Assembly (NCBI GenBank): GCA_965243635.1
Contig: OZ251574.1
Span: 682,001-746,000, forward strand
Direction of reading: 5' to 3'
DNA length: 64,000 nt
Origin: Rs1 sp000416275
GTDB taxonomy: Bacteria > Pseudomonadota > Gammaproteobacteria > Pseudomonadales > Balneatricaceae
Shown: positions 36,375-45,227 of the stretch, in pieces
Layout of the letters: each line of letters begins with the position of its first letter
Numbering within the stretch: position 1 is the first letter of the stretch
The notes under the pieces: model-generated
Told to the model about the DNA's origin: nothing
The model's database searches: none
What the model saw: the letters and a program-made list of their open reading frames with translations, nothing else
Position numbers and translations under genes: made by a program

Positions 36375-37358
36375 ATGTTTTCTTTTCTTATTAATAGGCT
36401 ATTGCAGAGCATAGTTGTGCTCATTGCAGTCGCACTCATTGCCTTTTCACTGTTTAAATTTGTCGGCGACCCGATCAACAACATGGTCGGTCAGGACACC
36501 ACATTGCAGGAGCGAGAAGAGCTGCGCGAACGGCTCGGCCTCAACGATCCGTTCCACCTGCAATTTTATCATTTCATTAAAAATGCCGTGGTCGGTGATT
36601 TTGGCATCAGCTATCGTCACAAAGTTCCTGTCAGTGATCTGATTGCCGAGCGAGCCCCTGCCACCTTAGAGCTATCGATCATCTCGGCGCTACTGTCGGT
36701 GTTTATTGGTATCCCGATGGGGGTCTATACCGCCATTCATCGGCGCGGCTTTATCTCCCGCTCTTTTATGAGCTTATCTCTGGTCGGCATTTCCCTACCG
36801 ACCTTTTTAATCGGTATCCTCTTTATCTTCCTGTTTGGGGTAATCTTGCGCTGGCTACCCACCTTTGGTCGCGGCGAAGTTGTCAGCATCGGTTGGTGGA
36901 CGACCGGCTTGTTAACTTGGTCGGGGATTAAATCGTTGATCCTACCTTCGATCACTTTGGCGCTATTTCAAATGACCTTGATTATGCGTTTAGTGCGCAC
37001 CGAAATGCTTGAGGTGCTGTGCACTGACTACATCAAATTTGCCCGAGCTCGCGGTTTATCTGAGCAGGCAATCAACTTTGGCCACGCGCTAAAAAACACC
37101 TTGATTCCGGTGATCACCATTATTGGCTTACAACTTGGCTTGGTAATGGCCTTCGCCATTATTACCGAAACCGTCTTCCAGTGGCCCGGTATGGGGATGC
37201 TGTTTATTCAGTCGATAGAGGAAGTGGATGTACCGGTAATGGCCGCCTATCTAATGATGATCTCAGTGATATTTGTCAGCATTAATTTACTAGTAGATAT
37301 TCTCTACGCTTATATTGATCCGCGCCTAACCATCGATGGAGGTTCTAAGCATGGCTGA
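36375..37358 (+). CDS. dppB: Peptide ABC transporter permease DppB-like
   Basis: A 327-residue inner-membrane permease with six predicted helices and an N-terminal LLQSIVVLIAVALIAFSLF. The EAA-type cytoplasmic loop is DYIKFARARGLSEQAINFGHALKNTLIPV. It pairs with DppC to form the channel. SD AAAGGAT precedes the ATG. It overlaps dppC by 8 bp. Confidence 0.93.
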   Translation: MFSFLINRLLQSIVVLIAVALIAFSLFKFVGDPINNMVGQDTTLQEREELRERLGLNDPFHLQFYHFIKNAVVGDFGISYRHKVPVSDLIAERAPATLELSIISALLSVFIGIPMGVYTAIHRRGFISRSFMSLSLVGISLPTFLIGILFIFLFGVILRWLPTFGRGEVVSIGWWTTGLLTWSGIKSLILPSITLALFQMTLIMRLVRTEMLEVLCTDYIKFARARGLSEQAINFGHALKNTLIPVITIIGLQLGLVMAFAIITETVFQWPGMGMLFIQSIEEVDVPVMAAYLMMISVIFVSINLLVDILYAYIDPRLTIDGGSKHG

Positions 37359-38292
37359 TTCCTATAGCAAAAAAAGTAATTCTAAGCTCAAGCAGTTTTT
37401 TGCTGGAGATCTCTGGTATGACTTCCACCACTCGCCGGTGGCACTGCTGTCATTTAGTATTAGTGTGCTCTGCCTACTGCTGGCACTGACCGCCCAGCTT
37501 ATCGCCCCCTTTGATATTTTTGATCTGGCGGCAATCGACCTGATGGATGCGGATTTACCGCCCCCTTGGGCGGGAGAGGAAGGCGACAGCCGCTTCTTTT
37601 TGGGCACCGATGATCAGGGACGAGATATCTGGTCCGGAATCTTGTACGGTGCGCAAATTTCGATCTTTGTCGGTTTCACTTCGGTGATAATCTCCGCCAT
37701 TATCGGTATTGCTCTCGGCTTGTTAGCCGGCTACAAAGGCGGTCGCATTGACAGCTTTATCATGCGCGTTGCCGACATCCAACTGTCTTTTCCAGCGATC
37801 TTAATCGCGCTGTTGATCGATGGTGTGATGCGCGGGTTACTGCCGCGAGAAATGCACGATGAACTCGCCGTCTACGTACTAATTTTTGCCATTTCTATCT
37901 CGGGTTGGGTGCAGTATGCACGGACGATTCGCGGTTCAGTGATGGTGGAAAAGAACAAAGAGTATGTGCAGGCCGGTCAAGTGATTGGCTTGCCATCGCA
38001 CATTATTGCGCTGCGCCATATTCTACCTAATGTACTAAATCCGATTTTCGTAATCGGCACTATTCACTTAGCTTCCGCCATCATTACCGAGGCCACCTTG
38101 AGCTATCTTGGAGTGGGCATGTCACCGACCACCCCGTCGCTGGGAACGCTGATTAGAATTGGCAATGAGTACTTACTGTCTGGAGAGTGGTGGATCACCT
38201 TATTCCCGGGGGCGGCACTCGTCATCTTGGTACTTTCAGTTAATATATTTGGCGATTGGCTGCGCGATGCGCTCAATCCAAAACTGCGCTAG
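37351..38292 (+). CDS. dppC: Peptide ABC transporter permease DppC-like
   Basis: A 313-residue inner-membrane permease. The N-terminal extension is cytoplasmic (KKSNSKLKQFFAGDLWYDFHHS), followed by FLGTDDQGRDIWSGILYGAQIS, a DppC hallmark. The EAA loop is EYVQAGQVIGLPSHIIALRHILPNVLNPI. ATG 37351 is chosen because GGAGG lies 7 nt before it; ATG 37336 is less likely. The start overlaps the dppB stop, implying coupling. Confidence 0.93.
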   Translation: MADSYSKKSNSKLKQFFAGDLWYDFHHSPVALLSFSISVLCLLLALTAQLIAPFDIFDLAAIDLMDADLPPPWAGEEGDSRFFLGTDDQGRDIWSGILYGAQISIFVGFTSVIISAIIGIALGLLAGYKGGRIDSFIMRVADIQLSFPAILIALLIDGVMRGLLPREMHDELAVYVLIFAISISGWVQYARTIRGSVMVEKNKEYVQAGQVIGLPSHIIALRHILPNVLNPIFVIGTIHLASAIITEATLSYLGVGMSPTTPSLGTLIRIGNEYLLSGEWWITLFPGAALVILVLSVNIFGDWLRDALNPKLR

Positions 38293-38302
38293 GGATACAA
38301 CA

Positions 38303-40027
38303 ATGACATTACTAGAAGCAAAAAATATTTCGATCGGATTCCCCAGCCGCCACGGCATGTTCGTCGCCGTAAAAGACGTCAGTTTTAATGTCCAGCCGGG
38401 TGAGATCCTCGGTGTGGTTGGCGAGAGTGGCGCGGGGAAATCTACAGTAGGCAACGCGATAATTGCACTGCTGGAACCCCCGGGAGAGATCATTGCCGGC
38501 GAAGTCTGGTTTAAAGGCAAGCGCATCGACAACCTTCCTGAGGAAGAGAAACGCAGCATGCGCGGTCGTCATATTGGGATGATATTTCAAGACCCACAAA
38601 CCTCCCTAGACCCGCTAAAAACCATCAAACAACAGCTGGTAGAAACCATTGATGTGCACTTGCGCTTGGGCCGTAAAGGCTCGGAGAAGAGAGCTATCGA
38701 GCTGCTGGAAAAGGTCGGAATTCCCGATCCAGAGCTGCGGATCAATCACTACCCGCATCAATTTTCCGGCGGTATGCGCCAGCGGGTGGTCATCGCCTTG
38801 GCGCTCTGTGGAGAGCCGGAACTTATTATTGCCGACGAGCCCACCACTGCGTTAGATGTCTCAGTGCAAAAGCAAATTTTAGATTTGATGCGTAAGCTCT
38901 GTATTGAAACCAACGTTGGGATGATTTTAGTCACTCACGACATGGGAGTAATTGCCGAAGTAACCGATCGCGTCGCCGTCATGTACAACAGTAAATTGAT
39001 GGAAATTGGCCCCACTTCGCAAATTCTTAGCAACCCGCAACACGAGTATACCAAAAGCCTAATCAGCGCCATTCCGCGCCCCGACAAACGTATCGATCGC
39101 TTCCCTCTGGTCAGTTATATCGAGCAAATTATCGAGCCAGAACAGGCGTTCAATATCAAAGAACACTGGTTGGGACAGGCACAAGAGTATACGATGCCGG
39201 TCGCCGATGACGGTACTATTTTGCAGGTCAAGGATCTGTGCATGCGCTTTCAAATCAGCAATTCACTGTTTAAAAGTAAGCGCCGTTATCTAGACGCAGT
39301 TAAAGGGGCAAATTTTACGATCAAAGAGGGTGAAACCTTTGGTATCGTCGGTGAAAGTGGCAGCGGAAAATCGACCATCGCCCGTATGGTGACCGGTCTC
39401 TATACACCGTATTCAGGTTCAGTGAACTTTTTAGGTAAAGAGATCAGTGCAATCAACCACACGCCTGAAGTACTGGCCTATCGCAGACAAATGCAAATGG
39501 TCTTCCAGGACCCCTTCTCCTCACTCAACTCGAGAATGCGCGTAATGAGCATAGTGGCGGAACCTATCATGTTCCATAAACTGGCACAGAGCAGAGAGGA
39601 GGCCGAGCAAATTGTCCTAGATTTATTAAAACTTGTCGGTATGTCTGACGACGCGTACGCTAAATACCCGCACCAATTTTCTGGAGGCCAACGTCAGCGG
39701 ATCTCGATCGCCAGAGCACTGGCCACTCGACCGCGCTTTTTGATCTGCGACGAGCCAACCAGCGCACTTGACGTATCAGTGCAGGCGCAAATATTAAATT
39801 TACTCAAAGATCTACAGCAGGAACTGAACCTAAGCATGCTATTTATTAGCCATGACTTACCGGTTATTCGACAGATGTGTGATCGGGTGGCAGTGATGCA
39901 GTTCGGCGCAATACTGGAGCAGGCTGATACCGAACAGCTGTTTCAAAATCCACAGCATCAATACACCCAGCACTTGTTAAGCTTAATGCCTAAACTCGAT
40001 ATGTTACCTGGGAGGGGTTTATCATGA
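38303..40027 (+). CDS. Fused peptide ABC transporter ATPase (DppD-DppF)
   Basis: A 574-residue protein with two complete ABC ATPase domains in tandem. Domain 1 has Walker A GESGAGKST, signature FSGGMRQRV and Walker B LIIADEPTTALD. Domain 2 has GESGSGKST, FSGGQRQRI and LICDEPTSALD. Each is followed by an oligopeptide-transporter C-terminal tail. The fusion is like GsiA and YejF; most Dpp systems have two separate genes. It energises DppBC. The stop overlaps the amidohydrolase start (ATGA). A frame extending upstream into dppC is not used: ATG 38303 starts MTLLEAKNISIGF, the expected N-terminus. Confidence 0.93.
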   Translation: MTLLEAKNISIGFPSRHGMFVAVKDVSFNVQPGEILGVVGESGAGKSTVGNAIIALLEPPGEIIAGEVWFKGKRIDNLPEEEKRSMRGRHIGMIFQDPQTSLDPLKTIKQQLVETIDVHLRLGRKGSEKRAIELLEKVGIPDPELRINHYPHQFSGGMRQRVVIALALCGEPELIIADEPTTALDVSVQKQILDLMRKLCIETNVGMILVTHDMGVIAEVTDRVAVMYNSKLMEIGPTSQILSNPQHEYTKSLISAIPRPDKRIDRFPLVSYIEQIIEPEQAFNIKEHWLGQAQEYTMPVADDGTILQVKDLCMRFQISNSLFKSKRRYLDAVKGANFTIKEGETFGIVGESGSGKSTIARMVTGLYTPYSGSVNFLGKEISAINHTPEVLAYRRQMQMVFQDPFSSLNSRMRVMSIVAEPIMFHKLAQSREEAEQIVLDLLKLVGMSDDAYAKYPHQFSGGQRQRISIARALATRPRFLICDEPTSALDVSVQAQILNLLKDLQQELNLSMLFISHDLPVIRQMCDRVAVMQFGAILEQADTEQLFQNPQHQYTQHLLSLMPKLDMLPGRGLS

Positions 40028-41223
40028 GTCACCAAATTTTACTCAGAAACGCGCGCATTTTTAATGGCAAAAAAATGCTTGAAGAGAGCCTTTCAGTATT
40101 GATTGAGGGCTCGATGATAAGCACCATCGCCCCCGATCAACACTTCGCTGACTATCGTGGAGAGCAGTACAATCTAAGTGGTAAAACCTTGCTGCCAGGA
40201 TTGATCGACTGCCATGTGCACTTATGCTACACCGCCTCGGGAGACCCGAGTGCCGACGGTCATAAAATGGGCCACTCACAGCTGACACTGACCGCGTTGA
40301 AGAACGCTCAGGCCACCCTGCGCGGTGGCGTAACCGCCGTCAGGGATTGCGGAGGCCGAGACTACATGGAGTTCGGCGTCCGGGATGCAATCAATAAAGG
40401 CGAGTTCGAAGGACCGACTATTTACGCCTCGGGAAAAATAATCTGCATGACCGGCGGCCATGGCCACTCCCACGGGCGCATCGCCGATGGTGTCGAAGAT
40501 GTGCGCAAAGCGGTGCGCGAACAAATTCACGCCGGCTGTGACTTAGTTAAAATAATGGCCACCGGTGGAGTTATGACTCCGGGAGTCAACCCGGAAGATG
40601 CTCACTACAGCGCTGAAGAAATGGCATCCGGGGTACATGAAGCAAAGCGCTTCAATCGTCGCACCGCCAGTCACGCCCAAGGCACTGAAGGGATCTTAAA
40701 TGCGATTAACGCCGGCATCGACAGCATCGAACACGGTATCTTTTTAGATGAAGAGTGCATCGAAAAAATGTTGGCTGCAGGCACCTATGTGGTGCCAACC
40801 TTTGCCGCGCTACACAACATTTTGAATATCCCGGAAAACTACGATGGCCCAAAAATTCCCGATTTCATCTTAGATAAGTGTCGCCGAGTTGAGCGAGCAC
40901 ACCGCGCATCAATACAGGCATTTTATAAAGCAGGCGGTAAGTTTGCGATGGGTACAGATGCCGGTACCCCGCACAATAAACACGGCAGTAATGCCGACGA
41001 ACTGCGTTTAATGTGCGCCAATGGCATGACTAATTTGGATGCACTGCGAATCTCCACCTTCAACGGCGCGGATCTGATGGGTCTAGAGGGGCACGGCCTA
41101 ATCGAGAGTTCGTATGCAGCAGATATTTTAGTGGTCGATGGCAACCCCGCTGCAGACATCGAAATGGTCGCCGATTGTGCCAACCATAGCATGGTGATTA
41201 AGGCGGGCCGCATTATTAGCTAA
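40024..41223 (+). CDS. Metal-dependent amidohydrolase (prolidase / imidazolonepropionase-like)
   Basis: A 399-residue amidohydrolase. Metal ligands are seen in the HxH motif of GLIDCHVHL, a lysine in VKIMATGGVMTPG, histidines in ASHAQG and SIEHG, and the Asp of MGTDAGTPHNKHG. The subfamily includes Xaa-Pro and other dipeptide hydrolases and imidazolonepropionase-like enzymes. It is cytoplasmic and starts by 4-bp overlap with the fused ATPase, so the imported compound is probably its substrate. With the M20 enzyme, the operon looks like uptake and two-step hydrolysis of a dipeptide or N-acyl amino acid. Confidence 0.88.
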   Translation: MSHQILLRNARIFNGKKMLEESLSVLIEGSMISTIAPDQHFADYRGEQYNLSGKTLLPGLIDCHVHLCYTASGDPSADGHKMGHSQLTLTALKNAQATLRGGVTAVRDCGGRDYMEFGVRDAINKGEFEGPTIYASGKIICMTGGHGHSHGRIADGVEDVRKAVREQIHAGCDLVKIMATGGVMTPGVNPEDAHYSAEEMASGVHEAKRFNRRTASHAQGTEGILNAINAGIDSIEHGIFLDEECIEKMLAAGTYVVPTFAALHNILNIPENYDGPKIPDFILDKCRRVERAHRASIQAFYKAGGKFAMGTDAGTPHNKHGSNADELRLMCANGMTNLDALRISTFNGADLMGLEGHGLIESSYAADILVVDGNPAADIEMVADCANHSMVIKAGRIIS

Positions 41224-41229
41224 CCAGCA

Positions 41230-41276
41230 CTGACTATACGCAGCCTCAAGAGAGTTTTTAGGCTGCGGGTAGTCAG
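41230..41276 (+). terminator. Terminator of the deacylase-transporter operon
   Basis: CTGACTA...GCAGCCT pairs with AGGCTGC...TAGTCAG, a long interrupted stem directly after the last gene. Confidence 0.7.
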
Positions 41277-41421
41277 AGTCAAGTAACTGATATTGAAAAG
41301 TTATTAATGTTTTAATCTAGAGATTAACGCAAAACCCAGTATGTGCCACTATAAAAAAATTGCATTGGTGTTCACTTTAAATTCATAATAGTCTTTGTTT
41401 TAAAGATCTATAGGAATTAAA

Positions 41422-42177
41422 ATGCATACTGCTGCCAAACTCGGCCTTTTATTAGGACTAGTATTACCCGCCCATTTTTTATACGCAACTCAATCAAATA
41501 TAATCAAGGCCGCCATCCCCTCATCGATGCCACCCTACATCATTGAGTCGACTAAATCTGGTATTGCTTTGGACATCATCAGCAGTATCTATAGTGACAA
41601 TGGCTATAAGCTTGATTTTAGTTTCCTGCCCAACCATAGAGTAGCCAAAGAATTCCTCGATAAAAAACATGCGTTGGCATTTAGCATCCCCTATGACAAT
41701 TCCAACCAAAAAATATTCTATTCAAAAGCCATTCTGAGCTTTAAAAATGTGGTGGTTTCACTGGCGGCAAACAATTGTCAAATAGCCTCTTTATCTGATT
41801 TGCAAAACTTGAGTATCACCGCCTTTCAAAATGCGACCAATTTTTTAGGTGAAAAATTTAAAGAGCTGGCTAAGGAAAATCGATACTATAAAGAAATCAC
41901 TAACCAGCAGCAGCAACTGACGTTATTACTCAAAGGTAGAACTGACGTTATCATCATGGAGGAGAGAATTTTTTTGTATCATCTAAAAAAATTAAAATTA
42001 TCCAACGTTGTTAAACAAAAATTTAAGATCCATGCTATTTTCAAAGCTTCGAAACGCTATTGCGCTTTCCACGACATCCAGCAGCGGGATATGTTTAATC
42101 GAGGACTGGAATCAATCAAAAAAAGCGCTGACTACCAAGCAATCATAGATAAATATATCACGGTATTAAAACCTTAG
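41422..42177 (+). CDS. Extracellular solute-binding protein, family 3-like
   Basis: A 251-residue protein with a signal peptide (KLGLLLGLVLPAHFLYA-T) and the two-lobe pattern of SBP_bac_3 (MPPYIIESTKSGIALDIISSIY, then NLSITAFQNATNFLGEKF). Family 3 proteins bind amino acids or act as sensors. The gene stands alone after a terminator, without permease genes. It has an SD (TATAGGAA). The C-terminal Cys pairing (NNCQ and RYCAF) may be structural. The ligand is unknown. Confidence 0.82.
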   Translation: MHTAAKLGLLLGLVLPAHFLYATQSNIIKAAIPSSMPPYIIESTKSGIALDIISSIYSDNGYKLDFSFLPNHRVAKEFLDKKHALAFSIPYDNSNQKIFYSKAILSFKNVVVSLAANNCQIASLSDLQNLSITAFQNATNFLGEKFKELAKENRYYKEITNQQQQLTLLLKGRTDVIIMEERIFLYHLKKLKLSNVVKQKFKIHAIFKASKRYCAFHDIQQRDMFNRGLESIKKSADYQAIIDKYITVLKP

Positions 42178-42189
42178 TAATCACTGTAT

Positions 42190-42243
42190 GAATCAGCACC
42201 TTCTATACGATGCTCTGTATCAACTTTAAAGCCACGGATACAG
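42190..42243 (+). mobile_element. Element A copy 7, degenerate remnant
   Basis: GAATCAGCACCTT at one end and AAGCCACGGATACAG at the other recall the ends of element A. The middle is lost. Confidence 0.4.
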
Positions 42244-42316
42244 ATACTAAACAACCAATCTGAGACCTCAGCTAGTTATTTTGCAGATAGCGCTGAAAAA
42301 AGTTTTTTGCCATATA

Positions 42317-42524
42317 CCTGAATCAGTGACTTCACTGCGCCACATAGCACAAGCTCTTGATTCTACAGCGGTTAGAAAAATACCCGCTGAACCTACGGGT
42401 TTTATGCATAGATGCATTTATTTAGCGAATGCAGGAGCATATGAGCTTGCAGCTAAGATTTTTCAATTCCACTGTAGAACCAATATCTTACACTCTGTAT
42501 TCACTTTGAAGTCACGGATTCAGG
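42317..42524 (+). mobile_element. Element A copy 8 (long form, 208 bp)
   Basis: Complete ends, flanked by ATATA on both sides. It contains the 48-bp segment with ATGCATTTATTTAGCG that short forms lack. It lies downstream of the 111-aa gene, which ends on the opposite strand. Confidence 0.9.
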
Positions 42525-42567
42525 ATATAGTAATTTTCGACACTTGGCTCGTGTGAGTATTAATTGT

Positions 42568-42903
42568 CTATACAATTACCATTACCCCAGCGATGTTCTT
42601 AACTAATTTTTCTACCTTTTGAATGGCTTTAGTTGCCTTATTGATTATACCGATAGTTTTTCCAAGATTAACTTGTGCTTCTTTTGCTTGGTTGGTTAAC
42701 TCTTTTAACGATTCAATTGCATCATTGAACTCTGCAGTAGCGGGATTCAATGATGCAATAATGACCCGATCCAGCCTATGGAATAGCTCTCTTATTTTAA
42801 TTCTAAGTTCGAATTTCTGATTAGAATCAGTACTTAATTCTAGTAGCTTTGACATTTCATTGATCGCGTCAATCAAGTGTTTACGGATTGTATCGTTCGA
42901 CAT
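42568..42903 (-). CDS. Helical protein of unknown function (111 aa)
   Basis: I do not recognise the family. The ATG at 42903 has a good SD (AAAGGGAA), and a longer frame into element A is rejected. The protein is almost entirely amphipathic helix (residues about 10-95, rich in Glu, Lys, Asn and Leu) with a hydrophobic C-terminal tail (NIAGVMVIV). It has no signal peptide and no cysteine. A membrane-associated or coiled-coil role is possible. It follows a lipoprotein gene on the same strand, with element A copy 9 between them; the start codon is only about 20 bp from the element. Confidence 0.6.
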   Translation of the reverse strand: MSNDTIRKHLIDAINEMSKLLELSTDSNQKFELRIKIRELFHRLDRVIIASLNPATAEFNDAIESLKELTNQAKEAQVNLGKTIGIINKATKAIQKVEKLVKNIAGVMVIV

Positions 42904-42922
42904 GTTAATTCCCTTTATATAT

Positions 42923-43082
42923 CCTGAATCAGTGACTTCACTGCACCACATAGCGCAAGCTCTTGATTCTACAGCGGTTAGAAAAATGCCCGCTGAACCT
43001 ACGGGTGCAGCTAAGATTTTTCAACTCCACCGTAAAACCAATATCTTACACTCTGTATTCACTTTGAAGTCACGGATTCAGG
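42923..43082 (+). mobile_element. Element A copy 9 (160 bp) between two co-directional genes
   Basis: Both ends are intact, and the flanking pentamers are near matches (TATAT and TATTT). On the minus strand its left end supplies the last codons and the TGA stop of the lipoprotein gene, and its other end abuts the SD of the next gene. Confidence 0.9.
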
Positions 43083-44056
43083 TATTTATTATCGCAGACT
43101 AAAACACCATTCAAAATTTTCGGTTCTGTTTTACAACTCAATAAGAGAGCTTCAAAATCATCATAATGTTTTTCAAGATTTTTTAACTTACCAATGGCCA
43201 AGGAGATCGATGCACTGGTAAACCTATCCTTCTTAAGTTCAGCCGCAAGAGTCGCGTGGCTAGATTTAACTAACTTAACTGCCTTTTGAGTCTGCTGAAT
43301 AAGTAACTTTGAATTCATAACATTTTGTTGCAATTCATATAATCTTTTTATTTGCATGCGCCGCTTGTCTAAGCTCTTGATTGAGTCTATCCGAATTTTA
43401 TAATCACCGAGTTCTTCTAATAGTACATATTTTCGCGCCTGCACAATACCATCTTCAAAACCAGACTCTTCCAATTGGTTATAAATTTCATCACACATTA
43501 ACCCAATTTTTTTATCAGCTTCAATCACTATGCCTTTAATTGCCTTCCGGCGTTTCTCTTCTACAATAGCGCTCCCAATTGCAGCAATAAATTTAGAGGA
43601 CGCTGCTAAAGACCCAGAACTGAATAGCTCACTACCATTCAGTACTTTATATTGACTATTTAAACTAGTGAAAGCCCCATATAAATCCGCTGCCGCCAAA
43701 TCGATATCTACTTGTGAACTAGCACGCGCTAAGGCACTTAAAGATTTTGCATAGCTCCCAATTGCTTTATTGGCCCTGAAAATAGCAAAACCTCTATTTT
43801 TCATGGCTGAGATCGGAACTACAATTTTAGAGAGCTCTGCGATGGTTAAGTGCTTTACGTTTTTTCCAGTATAAGTTGCCGCATAGCTTGTGAATTCTCT
43901 AGTTAGATACTCCTGGTTATATTCATTGAGTACAGCATCAACTTTTTCTGATATCGCTTTTGTGGAATCACCAAATGCTGAAATTTGTGTCGTGGGGGCA
44001 CCTGCACACCCTAGCAGTAATACTGCGACTGGATATAAAGCTATCAGTTTATGCAT
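43070..44056 (-). CDS. Predicted lipoprotein of unknown function (328 aa)
   Basis: A 328-residue protein with a lipoprotein signal peptide (HKLIALYPVAVLLLGCAG; lipid Cys at residue 17, followed by AG, which favours outer-membrane sorting). The mature part is helical, with long Lys/Glu-rich segments and a two-cysteine C-terminus (LLSCKTEP...VCDNKY). No family is recognised. The last four residues and the stop lie in or next to element A copy 9, so the natural C-terminus may have been longer. It probably forms a unit with the 111-aa gene downstream. The AT-rich composition suggests foreign origin. Confidence 0.7.
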   Translation of the reverse strand: MHKLIALYPVAVLLLGCAGAPTTQISAFGDSTKAISEKVDAVLNEYNQEYLTREFTSYAATYTGKNVKHLTIAELSKIVVPISAMKNRGFAIFRANKAIGSYAKSLSALARASSQVDIDLAAADLYGAFTSLNSQYKVLNGSELFSSGSLAASSKFIAAIGSAIVEEKRRKAIKGIVIEADKKIGLMCDEIYNQLEESGFEDGIVQARKYVLLEELGDYKIRIDSIKSLDKRRMQIKRLYELQQNVMNSKLLIQQTQKAVKLVKSSHATLAAELKKDRFTSASISLAIGKLKNLEKHYDDFEALLLSCKTEPKILNGVLVCDNKYLNP

Positions 44057-44197
44057 AAATACATCCTTATAATTATATTTTGACAGCTATTTATTAATCA
44101 ATAAAAAATTATCTTATTAGGTTATTTATCTAAAATATTTTCATCCAATATAAAGATATTTTTCTATAATAATACTGCTGCTGGAGCTTGAATTGAC

Positions 44198-44356
44198 CCT
44201 GAATCCGTGGCTTACAAGCGAACACAAAGTGTAAGATATTGATTTTACAGTGAAATTGAACAACTTAACTGCACCCATAGGTTCTGCGGCTATTTTTCTA
44301 ACCGCTGTAGAATCAATAGCTTTCGCTATATGGTGCAGTGAAGTCATTGATTCAGG
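44198..44356 (-). mobile_element. Element A copy 10 (159 bp)
   Basis: Ends CCTGAATCCGTGGCTTACA and AGTCATTGATTCAGG. It is more diverged than the other 160-bp copies, and the flanking pentamers no longer match, so it is an older insertion. It lies in the promoter side of the lipoprotein gene. Confidence 0.85.
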
Positions 44357-44432
44357 ATAAAACCAAAAGCAGCTAATTTAAGTATAGCCATAAAAGGGCT
44401 AATAGCTAATTTTGCAAAAAACATATCTGTAG

Positions 44433-44615
44433 AGACCCCTGCATAACTACTGCGTTCGGTAATACGACGTTAAAAACCGGCTCAATATGCTCATTTACAC
44501 CTGTAATACCCATAAAGAAGGGCACACTGTACCCAAAGTGAGGGGCATACTAACTCCGCTACCTCGCCGGTTTTCACCTTGTCTTACCTTTACTCGCAAC
44601 GTTATGCAGAGGTCT
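44433..44615 (-). mobile_element. Element C copy 2
   Basis: Ends AGACCCCTGCATAAC and GTTATGCAGAGGTCT, with the same interior as element C1 in reverse orientation (AAAACCGGCTC, GTAATACCCAT, GGGGCATAC). Confidence 0.8.
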
Positions 44616-44949
44616 TGTTATATAAAAATCCAATCTTTATGTTGCTTTTATCCGACGTTTTTATACCACTGACGGCCCTCTACTATTCACTGAATTGACG
44701 GCCGTGCATATTCGCCATTTCAACGACTGCTCCATGCGTTACCCTACCTCCCGTATTCATGCAGCATCTGGCTCAACTACGCTCTTGGCGACATGGGTGT
44801 CTCTTTGGAAAAATCAAAAAAGTTATTCTATTCGCTAAAATGGCAAACACAATTAGTGTCTCCTATATCGAAGAAAATCACTATAAATTAAGAACCCATT
44901 CATGCTAAACAAGTAATATATCGTAAGGCTTTGAATAAACTCACTTTTT
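44616..44949. other. Gene-free stretch between two C elements
   Basis: 334 bp of ordinary composition between two C elements in the same orientation. The stretch has no open frame I can support. It could be a captured segment or simply old intergenic DNA. Confidence 0.5.
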
Positions 44950-45111
44950 GAGACCTCTGCATAACTACTGCGCTCGGGAATACGGTGTTAAAAACCGGCT
45001 CAACATGCTCATTCACACCAGTAATACCCATAAAGAGGGGCACACTGATTCCGCTATCTCGCCGGTTTTTGCCTGGAATTACCTTCACTCGCAACGTTAT
45101 GCAGAGGTCTC
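44950..45111 (-). mobile_element. Element C copy 3 (162 bp)
   Basis: Perfect ends GAGACCTCTGCATAAC and GTTATGCAGAGGTCTC, with T-rich flanks. It is shorter than C1 through loss of an internal block. Confidence 0.85.
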
Positions 45112-45227
45112 TTTTTGTTATTTTAAATAAAAAAACGTGTAGATCAGCATTTTTGAATACATAGCCTGTTATATTTTTTTAAAGTGAAGTTTAATTTTAT
45201 ATATTCATTTGATCCTCAGAGCCTATT

